Of a stretch of DNA of 64,000 bases, positions 1-9,536 are shown piece by piece. This stretch comes from Auanema rhodensis (lineage: Eukaryota > Nematoda > Chromadorea > Rhabditida > Rhabditidae). The notes under the pieces are model-generated. The model did not search any database. It saw nothing but the letters and a program-made list of their open reading frames with translations, and was not told the DNA's origin. The stretch covers positions 14,895,638 through 14,959,637 of the forward strand of contig OZ059900.1 in the NCBI GenBank assembly GCA_964057225.1, in the 5' to 3' direction. The translations under genes were made by a program, and so were the position numbers. Each line of letters starts with the position of its first letter. The stretch's first letter is position 1.

Positions 1-70
1 AATCGGTTCCACACAAAGACAACCTACTCAAAAACGAGTGTACACTACTCGAGCAAACAATAGTGACGTT

Positions 71-3000
71 ATGATCGCATCTCCTCAGCACGATATTTCA
101 ATGCTTGAACCAAACAGTAACTCCACTCTTTTGAACGATGACCTAATGCCGATATCAGAAAATGATCTTGTTCATTCTTTTAACAATCTGAGTACTGGTT
201 CTCATAGCTTGGAAAGAGCTAGAGCTGATGCTGACAATGTTGGAACCCCACTTGGAGCAGCTAATAAGCGGAAAGCTCTCTCACCATTGAGACACGCGCA
301 CTACGATTCTCGACCAATTACAGTCGAACAACATACAAACAATGTTCCCGATCATTGGTCAACTATGCAACAGAACATAGCACGACAATCTTCGATCCCA
401 CCTACTGTACAAACATCAATACTCACGCCTCGTCTTCCAACAGTTAAAGTACCACATTTCAACGGTAATCCAGAAGACTTTCTTGGATTTTGGGAGTTGT
501 TCACAGCAGTAATTGATGTTCAACCCTTGTCAGAGATTGAAAAGTTTTCCATTTTGCTCGACAGACTTTCTGGTCCAGCTGAAGAATGTTTACTGTGCTT
601 GCCACGCATTGGTGTGAGTTACAGTAAGGCAAAGACCATCCTCATGGAAGAGTACATGAACCCCTCTATGTTAGACTCTAAACTATACGATTCACTGAGA
701 GCCTTACCGGCAGCACTAGACAATAGTGCTTCGATACTACATACGATCCGCAAAGCTGATCAAATCATATCGATGAGGATACGATACAGTCCTAATGTAG
801 ATCACACAGGGCTTCGCGTCATACTCTTCTCAAAATTACCTCGACACATCTATAACAGCATATACAAATCGAAACAACATACTACAATTACGTCAATCAT
901 TGAATACATCACGGAAGCCGCAAAAGCATTGCAGCTTGAAGAAGCCGATAAAAATGCAATGAGTCAGAGAAATAGCAATACTGTTCATATTGCAGCAGGA
1001 CAACTACACACTAGTCGGCGAGAACAGTTCAATAACCAGAAATGCAATCTCTGTCTTGGCAATCATTCTCCCACCAAATGTTATTCTATTCAATCGGTAG
1101 AAGAAAGGAAGAAGATAGCTGTATCCAAACAGCTATGCTTCAAATGTTTTTCGAAGACACACTCAGCCATTGGATGTCACGCACCGAATTGTCACCGCTG
1201 TGACAAAACACATCATGAGTCTCTGTGTCAACGCGATTCTCAATCCCGGAGTAATAGTAGGACTAGAACTCACTCGAAGGATAGGATGAATCGGCATCCA
1301 CCACAAACGCACAGAGGTTTTGAGGCTAACACAAGAAGATCACCTCATCGGAACAACGAAAACAACAGAAAAGACCGCAGTGCGTCTATGAGACACTCAT
1401 CGAGAAGCAAATCACCCTCATATTCACGGAGCAGATCACCTTACCCACAACGAAGACAATACAGAGCTCACTCCCCACGCCAACATATCTCGACTGCTAC
1501 TGCACTCACTTACCCTTACGACCACATTTCAAATACATCAGGACCAGTCAATGACAAGGCCTTTGAATTCAGAAGAAACCACGTCGGAGTAGTCAGTGTG
1601 ACAGTATTTGATTGCCACGATAATCCACATCATGTATACGCCTTGTTGGATTCGGGTTCACAAGTAGCTATCGTACGTAGAGAGTTGATCAACCGCTTGG
1701 GATTACCATTCGATGAAGATGTACGCATGAGAATGGAAACCGCGGGGGAACAATTTCTTCTTAAAGACACGCAAGCTATTATGATCGATCTCTACAATAA
1801 CGATGGAGAGTGCATATCTGCCCCATGTGTTATAATGGATAAGGTTCTTTCAGCCATACAACCGTTAAGACTGACAAATGCCGATCAGCGTTTTATACGC
1901 CAGAACATTGGCTACTTATCTCGCAAATTGAATGATCCTATAGAGATTGATATCATCTTGGGCATTGCTGAGGTCCATGCGAGTACCATCTATGATGAAC
2001 CAATTATGCAATTGCCCGATTGCAATCTAGTCGCTCACCCCACTTTCTTTGGATATACACTATCGGGAAGGTATGACTTAGATGACAACAACCCCACATA
2101 CGCGGATAATGTAATCACATGCACAACAAAAATACATGACGATGTTGATCTCACAAAAATGTGGTCCATGGAATCTATTGGGATTCGAGACAACATATCA
2201 ATCGAAGAAGAACAACAAGGGGTACTGAGCCAGTTCAATGAACAAGTAAGAAAGACATGGGAAGGCGTACACGTATCCTTTCCGTGGAAGGAAAACAAAC
2301 ACGCACTGGCCGATAACTACAGTATCGCATTAGCTAGACTGCGACAACAATTCAATCACGCAAAGAGCAATCCCGAGATGTGGGCAAAATACAATGAAAT
2401 TTTTCAACAACAATTGGAGAGTAATATCATTGAAGACGCTCCAATTCACCCTGATAGCTCCCCAACTTATTATATACCGCATCAAGCGGTAGTTAAGTTG
2501 TCGAGTAACACTACCAAAGTACGTATAGTACTTGATGCATCCTCTCATCGACGAGGAGAACTATCATTGAATGATGTTATACATCAGGGTCCAACAATCT
2601 TACCAAATCTAACAGGTCTATTGTTACGATGCAGGTTTGGAAAATACATGATCATCAGTGACGTTGAGAAGGCCTTTCACATGGTACATCTTAATAACAC
2701 CGAAAAAGACGCCACTCGATTCCTTTGGCTTCACGATCTTTCGTTACCACCTGAACAGGATAATATACGGGTGTTCCGATTTAACAGAGTACCATTCGGA
2801 GTCAATGCTTCTCCATTCCTTCTCGCTGGCGCAATCCAATTTGGGCTGAAATCCCATTCAGACACACAACTTACGAGTTGTATCATAGATAATCTTTATG
2901 TAGACAATCTCATTCTCACCTTTGATGAGACCTCACAAGGAGTAATGTTATACACACAGTGTAAGTCTGCGTTCAACGATATGAAGATGAACTTGAGAGA

Positions 3001-6000
3001 ATTTTGTACTAATGACAAGAACACTATGAAAAGCATTCCAAAACATGACAAAGCAGAGAAGGTACTGCAAAAAGTTTTGGAAATTTATTGGGACTCACAC
3101 CTAGACACATTCAGTCTTGCACTTCAGATGGATTATACAGGTGACAGTATAACCAAGCGACTGGTACTCAGTACAGCGCACAAAACATTTGATCCAGTAG
3201 GATGGTTGAGTCCTTTAATCTTATTATCACGACACTTCTTACAAAAACTGTGGACACTTGGTTACGCATGGGATGAACCAATCTCTCCCGACCTTCAACG
3301 TGAATGGAAACAGATATGCAGTTCGGTTCATGGATACCGATACCACGTACCTCGAAACATTCGCAATGACCACGTGAACGAACTCTGCATTTTTGTAGAT
3401 GCTAGTACTATCGGATACGGTGCGGTAGGATATCTACGTACACTAGACCAAAAATCTCATGTTACCGGAGTACACTTCCTCATGGCGAAACAGCGATTAG
3501 CACCACAGAACAAAAGCAAATCGCAGAAAAAAGATAAAAATAAAAAGCAACCGCTCACTATTCCTAGACTTGAACTACTTTCATTTTTTATCGGATGTCA
3601 CATCATTGAGTTTCTGTTACAAGAAAGTAAATTGAACATATCGATCGTACGAATCTTCTCAGATTCGGAAATATCACTTGCGTGGGTATGCAAACCAAAT
3701 CCTGATGCAGGAATATTCGTCGATAACCGAGTTAGATCGTGTCGCGTTATCATTGATAAAGTCAAAGATAGTTATAATTTCTTTATTTACCACGTCGATA
3801 CAGACCACAACCCAGCTGATCACGCAACGCGTGGACTTACAAGGGAAAACATTGACAAATCCACATGGTTCACAGGACCGAAATTCTTACAAACGCACGA
3901 CAAAGAATGGGAGATGACCAGACCCTATACTTATGTAGAGGACGACTCACAAGTACTGATCGCTAGTACCTCCATCACTACATTTGTCGACGATCCATCA
4001 ATTTTCCGATATCAAAGCTCGCGATTAACATGTCTCATACGAACAACCGCATACGTACTTCGGTTTATACAACTCTTACAACAACGACGTCTACATCGCA
4101 TCAACAACGACAACGAGATTGCTCTAAACCCTTCAACAATATCAGCTGACGAATATAAGGAGGCAGAGAGAGTTACTTATATTGATGTACAGAGTACAGT
4201 AGATAAAGAAGACAAGAGATGGAAACACCTTGGCCTCTATCACGATGAAATGGGTGTTATTCGATGCAAAGGTAGACTGGAACACATGGAAGCTGAGGAG
4301 GATTGTATACATCCTATTTTCATACCGGATAATCACCCATTTGCTTCTATCATGATAAGAGACATGCACACCAAACTTTTCCACGCCGGTGGTAATCATT
4401 TACGTTCCGAAATACGACGACGATTTTGGTTACCAAGACTTCCCCGCAAGGTACAGAACATTTTGAAACAATGCGCGGTTTGTAAAAAACTTCATGGACG
4501 ACCATTCAAATACCCCAACATGTCCTCACTTCCTCCTGAGAGAGTACAACGCAGTAACCCCTTTCAAAATTGCGGCATTGATCTTGCTGGTCCCTTCAAC
4601 ATACACGATGACACACGTCACATCACAGAGAAAAGATGGATTATGCTTGTCACCTGTATGGCCACACGCGCTATCCATCTTGAAGTGGTACAAGACCTAT
4701 CCGCATCCGAAACCTTGTTAGCACTTCGCAGATTCATCTCTCGAAGAGGTTCTCCTGATCTCATCTGGAGCGATAACGGGTCTAATTTTACCCTCTGTCA
4801 GAAAATCTTTGCTCTCATACAAGATCCAAACGTCGACACGTATCTGACGCATCACAAGGTAACTTGGAAGTTCATCACTCCGTTGGCACCTTGGAAAGGT
4901 GGTTTTTACGAGAGGATGGTCGGTATCATGAAATCGGCTCTTAGAACTAGTCTAACAACATCATGTAAAGCCCACATGTTTTCAACGATTGTGACAGAGG
5001 TTGAACAAATTGTAAATACTCGACCATTAACATACACATTTAATACCACAACCGATCTATCTCCCATTCGACCGATCGACTTTCTACAAACGAACACATC
5101 AGTTACAATCCCCGACATAGAACTCAGTGAACTGCCCACTCATTTACGATCCAGGCGAGACTGCATAGATCGGTTAAACAACATTCAGAAAACACTTGAC
5201 AAATTTTGGCAACGATGGCATGATGAATATGTCGTCGCCCTTCGAGCAACACACATGTTGGATCACAAGCAAGGACATTTCTCCACAGCTACACCAAAAG
5301 TAGGCACAGTAGTGCTAATGTCAGATGACAATACGAAACGAAACCAGTGGAAAATGGGTTTAATAACAAGCATACAGAACACGGAATCTGTGAGAGTTGC
5401 AGAAGTCCGTACATCTGATGGACACAAACTATTTAGACCCATCAATCGCCTGATTCCCCTTGAAATTCCTTCCGACAACGAGCATCATACGGAAAACAGG
5501 CATACGCAGTCCCCACACAAATCAGACAAAACTGTCACGTTTAAAGAAACTCCAGAGGTCATTTTACTCGATAACGAAGTATCATCCACCGTTGTGGAAA
5601 CCAGCACATCGACCGGACCCAATACAACTGAAAACGTGATAGACCCAAACGTTATCACTATCAACGATGATGATGACATCGAAGTGATCACCATTGCAGA
5701 TGATGAAGGTGAAAATGAACCACAACCTCGAAAACGACGACGTCTCCCCAGTTACACACATTTTTTCATAGCCATGATACTGGGTATTCTCGTCAATCCA
5801 ATGTCCGCAACCAACATCTGCCAGTTCTCTTGCATCAAAGGAGGAGTAGGCATATCAAACTGCGGTACTGGACATCCCATCCGAGTTTGTGCCCGGGAAA
5901 CATGTGTAGAGTACAACCCAAATACTCCCAACTTCACCATAGTATTTCCGGCTTATGTTGTATTGCATGACCACACATTCATCTCACGACATATTATCGA

Positions 6001-8113
6001 TAAAAATGACACATTTGCATTGCATCAACTGGATTGTCCAGCAACTCCGTTTTGCGATATGATTCAATGTCTGTTCTGTCTTGAACTACTCCACAACCCA
6101 TCTTGTTTCCCATACGCAGCACTCTCGGCGACCGCACTCATCATATGGCTCATTCTATTTAGCATTCTTTTAAGCATCATAGTCATCCGAATTTGTTCTA
6201 AAAAATTTGTTCACATTGCACAATACACCCTTTTTTCCGTTTGGCGTATGATCACTCAATGTCTCCCCTCTCATATAAGATCTCATATCTCTATTCAGGA
6301 AGAACGATCGGTACTCGAGTACGTCCCGCTCAGTTCTCACAAGCTACCTCGATGGCAGAAGTCTACACCCTCACAACGATCACGACAACGTGACCGATTA
6401 GTTCACCGAGTCGGGTATTTTTTGGTTGCAATAATCGTCATTTTTTTGATTGAATCTCTCGTAGTTAATGCATGTACTATTGTTCCTCCGAGTATATCAC
6501 ATGTTCCAGGCAACTCCGTCTCGAACTTATCACCTACTCACCAAGTCAACCAAGTCAGCAGCTCCACCACCCTCCATACTTACGATAATGAGGTATGTTT
6601 TACAACTTCACATTCAAACCGATCATACGCCAATCCCCTCACGAACTCACACCTGCGCATCAAACTTATGTATACACGTATACTGTGCACGAAAGTATCC
6701 TTATTTTTTACACGTCACACCATCGTAAAAACTGAATCCGAAAAACGGTGTCCCCATATGGGCTCTTGTGTAGGATCGTTTTGTGCGAACGTTCGACCCA
6801 ATACATCAATCTCAGAACTCTCATTAGCCAACCAATATCCAGGTACCAGCTATTGTTCAGAAAGCTGTGGATTTCTATCATGCGGTTGTGCGTTGCCAAC
6901 TTCTGGTTGTCTCTTCTATCGCAACTTTCATGTTCCCAATGACAATATCACCCACGAAGTTTTCTACTGCTCACGATGGACACCTAGGGTTTTTCTCCAG
7001 ATTAGCATCCATACAGCTATTGAGAACAAAACTGAAACGATCTCGCACGTCCCCTTTTTACCACACTCTACAAAAATCATTAACGGGTACCATATTACTC
7101 TTGGGAGAATAACATATTCTGATAATGAAATCCTCCATAGACGATTCATTACTTCCAACTCGAGAATTGCAGTTTTACCTCACTCTGCTACATTTTCATA
7201 CTCGTGCGGAGAAGTTAAAACCGCTGACCCATTCTCCGAATGTACTGCAACAGACACATGTTCATGCAGACCAGCCGAAACAGTCGAAAATTGCTATTGT
7301 CAGGACAACAATCCTAACATGCTCTATACTAATAACTACACCCTACCATTATCTCTTCCATCTCTGACCATGATCCCAAAAAACAATCTCATTTTTGCTC
7401 ATCCCATAAGCGCTGTTGACATTAAAATGTGGACAAATATCTCAGATGTCACTTATGAATACGACAATAGTCCTACTATTTGCGAACTAAAATCCAAAGA
7501 CCTAGTTGGATGTTTTGACTGTGTTACTGGAGCAACAACAATCATTACTTGCATCAGTACATCATCCCACATTCGAATTTCGTGCGACGATGAAGAATTT
7601 CTGCTTACATGCAATTCTCAGGGTTACAACAACTCTATTCGCATACAGAGCAATTTTTCAACACCGTCTATAACGTGTACTCATCCGTGTACTTCCGCCA
7701 CATTACATCTCAAAGGCAACTTGTACTACGTGAACGAATACATAGGTGTTGAACAGTCCACTCATCAGATTACAAACAGTTCATTCAGTCTCCTGAACGT
7801 CGAGTTTACCATACCGAGCTTTTTTGTACCCACTCACTTAATCAGCTCACTTGTTTCGTTTTACTCGGACTACCTTAAAACGATTGTAATACTATTGAGT
7901 GTTTTGATCACAGTACTCGGCTTTGTAACCGCCGTAATTGACCGCGTCTTCCAGTTGTCAAGTACACCCGCTCTCTTAGCATATTTACCCATACAAATAC
8001 TTATTATCTGCGCAATTCCTTTTCGCATCATTTTTTTCACAATTCATTTGTTGTTCAAGATTGTAGTTCGAGCCAGTCATAGCGCAGTGGCTAAGGGTAC
8101 GCACTCTCAGTGA
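71..8113 (+). CDS. Gag-Pol-Env polyprotein of BEL/Pao retrovirus
   Basis: Single frame of 2,680 residues from the first ATG at 71. It is open upstream to the window edge, so the true start may lie outside. By residue: BEL-type Gag core about 120-300; three Cys/His knuckles about 324-388; an SR-rich basic linker about 390-470; aspartic protease with D-S-G at 527; reverse transcriptase about 800-1000 with D864 in SDVEKAF and the YVDN box at 943-946; A17/RNase H region about 1010-1270; integrase H2C2 zinc module about 1432-1482; integrase core with D1504, D1568, E1614; a DUF5641-like C-terminal module about 1729-1798; an acidic stretch followed by KRRR. Envelope follows from about 1895, with hydrophobic segments near 1895-1913, 2012-2042, 2113-2134, 2597-2627 and 2632-2665. 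A Cys-rich ectodomain near 2255-2290 resembles the fusion-loop region of phlebovirus-type Gc. No frameshift or internal stop is seen, so the copy may be young. Processing sites are not evident. Confidence 0.92.
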   Translation: MIASPQHDISMLEPNSNSTLLNDDLMPISENDLVHSFNNLSTGSHSLERARADADNVGTPLGAANKRKALSPLRHAHYDSRPITVEQHTNNVPDHWSTMQQNIARQSSIPPTVQTSILTPRLPTVKVPHFNGNPEDFLGFWELFTAVIDVQPLSEIEKFSILLDRLSGPAEECLLCLPRIGVSYSKAKTILMEEYMNPSMLDSKLYDSLRALPAALDNSASILHTIRKADQIISMRIRYSPNVDHTGLRVILFSKLPRHIYNSIYKSKQHTTITSIIEYITEAAKALQLEEADKNAMSQRNSNTVHIAAGQLHTSRREQFNNQKCNLCLGNHSPTKCYSIQSVEERKKIAVSKQLCFKCFSKTHSAIGCHAPNCHRCDKTHHESLCQRDSQSRSNSRTRTHSKDRMNRHPPQTHRGFEANTRRSPHRNNENNRKDRSASMRHSSRSKSPSYSRSRSPYPQRRQYRAHSPRQHISTATALTYPYDHISNTSGPVNDKAFEFRRNHVGVVSVTVFDCHDNPHHVYALLDSGSQVAIVRRELINRLGLPFDEDVRMRMETAGEQFLLKDTQAIMIDLYNNDGECISAPCVIMDKVLSAIQPLRLTNADQRFIRQNIGYLSRKLNDPIEIDIILGIAEVHASTIYDEPIMQLPDCNLVAHPTFFGYTLSGRYDLDDNNPTYADNVITCTTKIHDDVDLTKMWSMESIGIRDNISIEEEQQGVLSQFNEQVRKTWEGVHVSFPWKENKHALADNYSIALARLRQQFNHAKSNPEMWAKYNEIFQQQLESNIIEDAPIHPDSSPTYYIPHQAVVKLSSNTTKVRIVLDASSHRRGELSLNDVIHQGPTILPNLTGLLLRCRFGKYMIISDVEKAFHMVHLNNTEKDATRFLWLHDLSLPPEQDNIRVFRFNRVPFGVNASPFLLAGAIQFGLKSHSDTQLTSCIIDNLYVDNLILTFDETSQGVMLYTQCKSAFNDMKMNLREFCTNDKNTMKSIPKHDKAEKVLQKVLEIYWDSHLDTFSLALQMDYTGDSITKRLVLSTAHKTFDPVGWLSPLILLSRHFLQKLWTLGYAWDEPISPDLQREWKQICSSVHGYRYHVPRNIRNDHVNELCIFVDASTIGYGAVGYLRTLDQKSHVTGVHFLMAKQRLAPQNKSKSQKKDKNKKQPLTIPRLELLSFFIGCHIIEFLLQESKLNISIVRIFSDSEISLAWVCKPNPDAGIFVDNRVRSCRVIIDKVKDSYNFFIYHVDTDHNPADHATRGLTRENIDKSTWFTGPKFLQTHDKEWEMTRPYTYVEDDSQVLIASTSITTFVDDPSIFRYQSSRLTCLIRTTAYVLRFIQLLQQRRLHRINNDNEIALNPSTISADEYKEAERVTYIDVQSTVDKEDKRWKHLGLYHDEMGVIRCKGRLEHMEAEEDCIHPIFIPDNHPFASIMIRDMHTKLFHAGGNHLRSEIRRRFWLPRLPRKVQNILKQCAVCKKLHGRPFKYPNMSSLPPERVQRSNPFQNCGIDLAGPFNIHDDTRHITEKRWIMLVTCMATRAIHLEVVQDLSASETLLALRRFISRRGSPDLIWSDNGSNFTLCQKIFALIQDPNVDTYLTHHKVTWKFITPLAPWKGGFYERMVGIMKSALRTSLTTSCKAHMFSTIVTEVEQIVNTRPLTYTFNTTTDLSPIRPIDFLQTNTSVTIPDIELSELPTHLRSRRDCIDRLNNIQKTLDKFWQRWHDEYVVALRATHMLDHKQGHFSTATPKVGTVVLMSDDNTKRNQWKMGLITSIQNTESVRVAEVRTSDGHKLFRPINRLIPLEIPSDNEHHTENRHTQSPHKSDKTVTFKETPEVILLDNEVSSTVVETSTSTGPNTTENVIDPNVITINDDDDIEVITIADDEGENEPQPRKRRRLPSYTHFFIAMILGILVNPMSATNICQFSCIKGGVGISNCGTGHPIRVCARETCVEYNPNTPNFTIVFPAYVVLHDHTFISRHIIDKNDTFALHQLDCPATPFCDMIQCLFCLELLHNPSCFPYAALSATALIIWLILFSILLSIIVIRICSKKFVHIAQYTLFSVWRMITQCLPSHIRSHISIQEERSVLEYVPLSSHKLPRWQKSTPSQRSRQRDRLVHRVGYFLVAIIVIFLIESLVVNACTIVPPSISHVPGNSVSNLSPTHQVNQVSSSTTLHTYDNEVCFTTSHSNRSYANPLTNSHLRIKLMYTRILCTKVSLFFTRHTIVKTESEKRCPHMGSCVGSFCANVRPNTSISELSLANQYPGTSYCSESCGFLSCGCALPTSGCLFYRNFHVPNDNITHEVFYCSRWTPRVFLQISIHTAIENKTETISHVPFLPHSTKIINGYHITLGRITYSDNEILHRRFITSNSRIAVLPHSATFSYSCGEVKTADPFSECTATDTCSCRPAETVENCYCQDNNPNMLYTNNYTLPLSLPSLTMIPKNNLIFAHPISAVDIKMWTNISDVTYEYDNSPTICELKSKDLVGCFDCVTGATTIITCISTSSHIRISCDDEEFLLTCNSQGYNNSIRIQSNFSTPSITCTHPCTSATLHLKGNLYYVNEYIGVEQSTHQITNSSFSLLNVEFTIPSFFVPTHLISSLVSFYSDYLKTIVILLSVLITVLGFVTAVIDRVFQLSSTPALLAYLPIQILIICAIPFRIIFFTIHLLFKIVVRASHSAVAKGTHSQ

Positions 8114-8148
8114 TTGATGACGGGTTCAATACCCAGTGAGTCCTCGAT
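8076..8148 (+). other. tRNA-like sequence with A- and B-box motifs at the end of env
   Basis: The sequence TAGCGCAGTGGCTAAGG (from 8079) fits a Pol III A box, and GGTTCAATACC (8123-8133) fits a B box at 9 of 11 positions, at tRNA-like spacing. The acceptor and anticodon stems do not pair well: only about four of seven acceptor pairs form in my attempt, so it is not a functional tRNA by eye. It overlaps the last dozen codons of the env frame and its stop. It could be a decayed tRNA gene, a tRNA-derived SINE head captured by the element, or chance similarity. Confidence 0.35.
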
Positions 8149-8235
8149 TTATTTTCTCGATTTCTTAGTTCCCTATCATAGCAAACGATTGTTCAATTTG
8201 ATTTACACCAGTCCTACACAATTTATCATTTCGCC

Positions 8236-8244
8236 GGGGGGAGG
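8236..8244 (+). other. Candidate polypurine tract
   Basis: GGGGGGAGG preceded by CGCC, about 120 bp after the env stop. It is the only strong purine run between env and the element's end. In LTR elements the plus-strand primer tract lies directly before the 3' LTR, so the LTR would start near 8245-8252 and be about 870 bp long. This cannot be confirmed without the 5' LTR. Confidence 0.4.
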
Positions 8245-8250
8245 TATACT

Positions 8251-8670
8251 ATGTATAAAAACCATCATTATTTCAGTCTTGATAACATCAAAGAATGGAG
8301 CGATTCCCTTGATCAACTCCAGGATAACGGCAACGCAAAGATGCCAAACAAAGGTCAGAATATGTCTGCACCAAAAAAGCAGAACAACTCTAAAGTGAAG
8401 TACAGAAAAATGGAAGAAGACATGAAATGTCAACTCTGTTGGAAGAAGGGCCACACCATGGGAAAATGCACAGTCTACAAGACTGCAGCACAACGCGTCA
8501 AGCGTTGCAAGTTGATCAACATGTGCTTGAAGTGTTTGCGGAACCACTTTGGAAAACCGTGTGTGGAGAAGATGAAGAAAATATGTCATGTGTGCAAAGG
8601 AAGCGGACTGGACCACGATCATCCTGGTGTATTATGCAAGCTGCAGTTTGCGGAGGAACTAGCAGAATGA
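8251..8670 (+). CDS. Nucleocapsid-like zinc-knuckle protein downstream of env
   Basis: ORF of 139 residues from an ATG at 8251. It carries a CX2CX4HX4C knuckle (CQLC...GHTMGKC, near residue 54), then a CLKCLRNHFGKPC segment and a third Cys/His motif, CHVC...HDHPGVLC. This three-knuckle layout is that of BEL/Pao Gag C-termini and parallels the knuckles in the large polyprotein, but the sequence is clearly different, so it is not a recent duplicate. The N-terminal half is polar and Lys/Asn-rich. A good splice-acceptor-like site, ATTATTTCAG, ends at 8276 inside the ORF, so it could be a 3' exon of a spliced transcript. If 8236-8244 is the polypurine tract, the ORF lies within the LTR. Alternatives are an accessory RNA-binding protein or a relic of another BEL element. 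The zinc-knuckle identity is solid; the role is unknown. Confidence 0.6.
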   Translation: MYKNHHYFSLDNIKEWSDSLDQLQDNGNAKMPNKGQNMSAPKKQNNSKVKYRKMEEDMKCQLCWKKGHTMGKCTVYKTAAQRVKRCKLINMCLKCLRNHFGKPCVEKMKKICHVCKGSGLDHDHPGVLCKLQFAEELAE

Positions 8671-9116
8671 AATCAGTTCTGATTTCTCTCTCCTGGCCCG
8701 GAATATCGCGAATGCGATTATTCATCATTCAATCGATGCAATCTCATCACGTTGGCTGATGAGAGTCACGGACACTCTGTTTTATACCACCGTCGCGGAC
8801 GGTCGCTTTTCTCTCTCCTCGCTGCTGTCTTTATCTTATGACTCATCTAGTCTGAACCACCGTTTTATCCTTGTCCTTTAGTAAGACTATCTCTAGTCTA
8901 ATTAGTGATGTATATCTAGTCTTATTACATTCACTCTAGTCTTCTATGTACTTTATCTAGTCTTATTATATATCTTCTAGTCCTTATATTCTATATTATG
9001 TATATCTGAATGGCATATGAATGAATCTTTCTTCCTCTAATAGTCTTTTATGTTAACAGGGCATAGAATAGAAAGTGTGAACCTGGGAGGCTATTTGAAG
9101 AGCCCTCTATCTTCAA
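8671..9116 (+). other. Non-coding 3' end of the BEL element, probably LTR
   Basis: No coding potential is seen. It contains two small inverted repeats, AGAGT...ACTCT around 8762-8778 and ACCGTC-GCG-GACGGT at 8789-8803, then a run of TCTAGTCT repeats, then about 130 bp of AT-rich sequence up to the junction with the tRNA array. It most likely forms the regulatory and R/U5 part of the 3' LTR; exact LTR limits cannot be set. Confidence 0.5.
8846..8983 (+). repeat. TCTAGTCT direct repeats, about 21-bp spacing
   Basis: The octamer TCTAGTCT, or TCTAGTCC in the last copy, starts at 8846, 8892, 8915, 8935, 8956 and 8976. The last five are 20-23 bp apart, about two helical turns, and are often followed by TATTA. 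Candidate protein-binding repeats of the LTR; function unknown. Confidence 0.6.
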
Positions 9117-9170
9117 AACCCGGGTCTCGCATGTGACAGACGCGGATACTCACCACTATACTACCGAGGA
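9117..9170 (-). pseudogene. tRNA-Asp gene truncated by the BEL insertion
   Basis: Only the 5' portion is present, from nucleotide 1 at 9170 through the anticodon arm, variable loop and the start of the T-stem. The 3' half of the T-arm and the acceptor 3' strand are replaced by the end of the BEL element, so no B box or terminator remains. It is 438 bp from the next copy, so it is the first visible unit of the array. The missing part should lie on the far side of the BEL element, outside the window. Confidence 0.9.
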
Positions 9171-9536
9171 TTGAATTTGCACTTAGAAACTTTCATTAAG
9201 AGTGTGAGTTTGAATTATAGTAGAAAAATGAAACACTGTCTCTAACATATCTTGATTTATGGCCTACTTTACTCAAAGAGCTAATTGAAGTTTGGTGTTA
9301 GAATGAACAATTGATTAACGCTGACGTTTCAATTTTTTTCATCGTAATTGAGATAGAACATTTAAATTAAATGGAAATGTTTAAAAATTTAGAAAAAATC
9401 ACAAGCTCAAATCACTTTTGAAAAAACAGAAAGTTTAAAACAACCTTTTTTCTAATAATTATCTTTTTTATCCGACTTTTGTAAAAAAACAAAAATAGCA
9501 TAACATTCAATAACGATGAATCAGAACAAAAACATT

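Larger units (their letters stand above)
1..9116 (+). mobile_element. BEL/Pao (Cer-type) endogenous retrovirus, 5' end outside window
   Basis: LTR retroelement of the BEL/Pao superfamily, lacking its 5' LTR and primer-binding site because the window starts inside it. It comprises the gag-pol-env frame, a polypurine tract candidate at 8236-8244 and a 3' region ending near 9116. The right boundary is clear because from about 9117 the sequence becomes the tRNA-Asp repeat unit, entered in the middle of the T-arm. The last element bases read tcttca followed by aaacccggg, compatible with an LTR ending in CA, uncertain by 2-3 bp. The target duplication cannot be checked because the left junction lies outside the window. 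Gene order and envelope type match Cer retroviruses of nematodes. Confidence 0.88.

Noticed and set aside
38..70. GTG at 38 as the start of the BEL polyprotein
   Set aside because: A eukaryotic element would use ATG; the first in-frame ATG is at 71, and the frame is open to the window edge, so the real start may be outside.
8203..8622. Minus-strand ORF of 139 codons opposite the zinc-knuckle ORF
   Set aside because: No recognisable domain; the plus strand carries clear Cys/His motifs, so this is a shadow.
9171..9536. A second RNA gene (5S rRNA, SL RNA or snRNA) in the spacer
   Set aside because: I looked for 5S internal control sequences, a spliced-leader sequence with an Sm site and U6-like sequence and found none; the T-rich stretch lacks the context of an Sm site.
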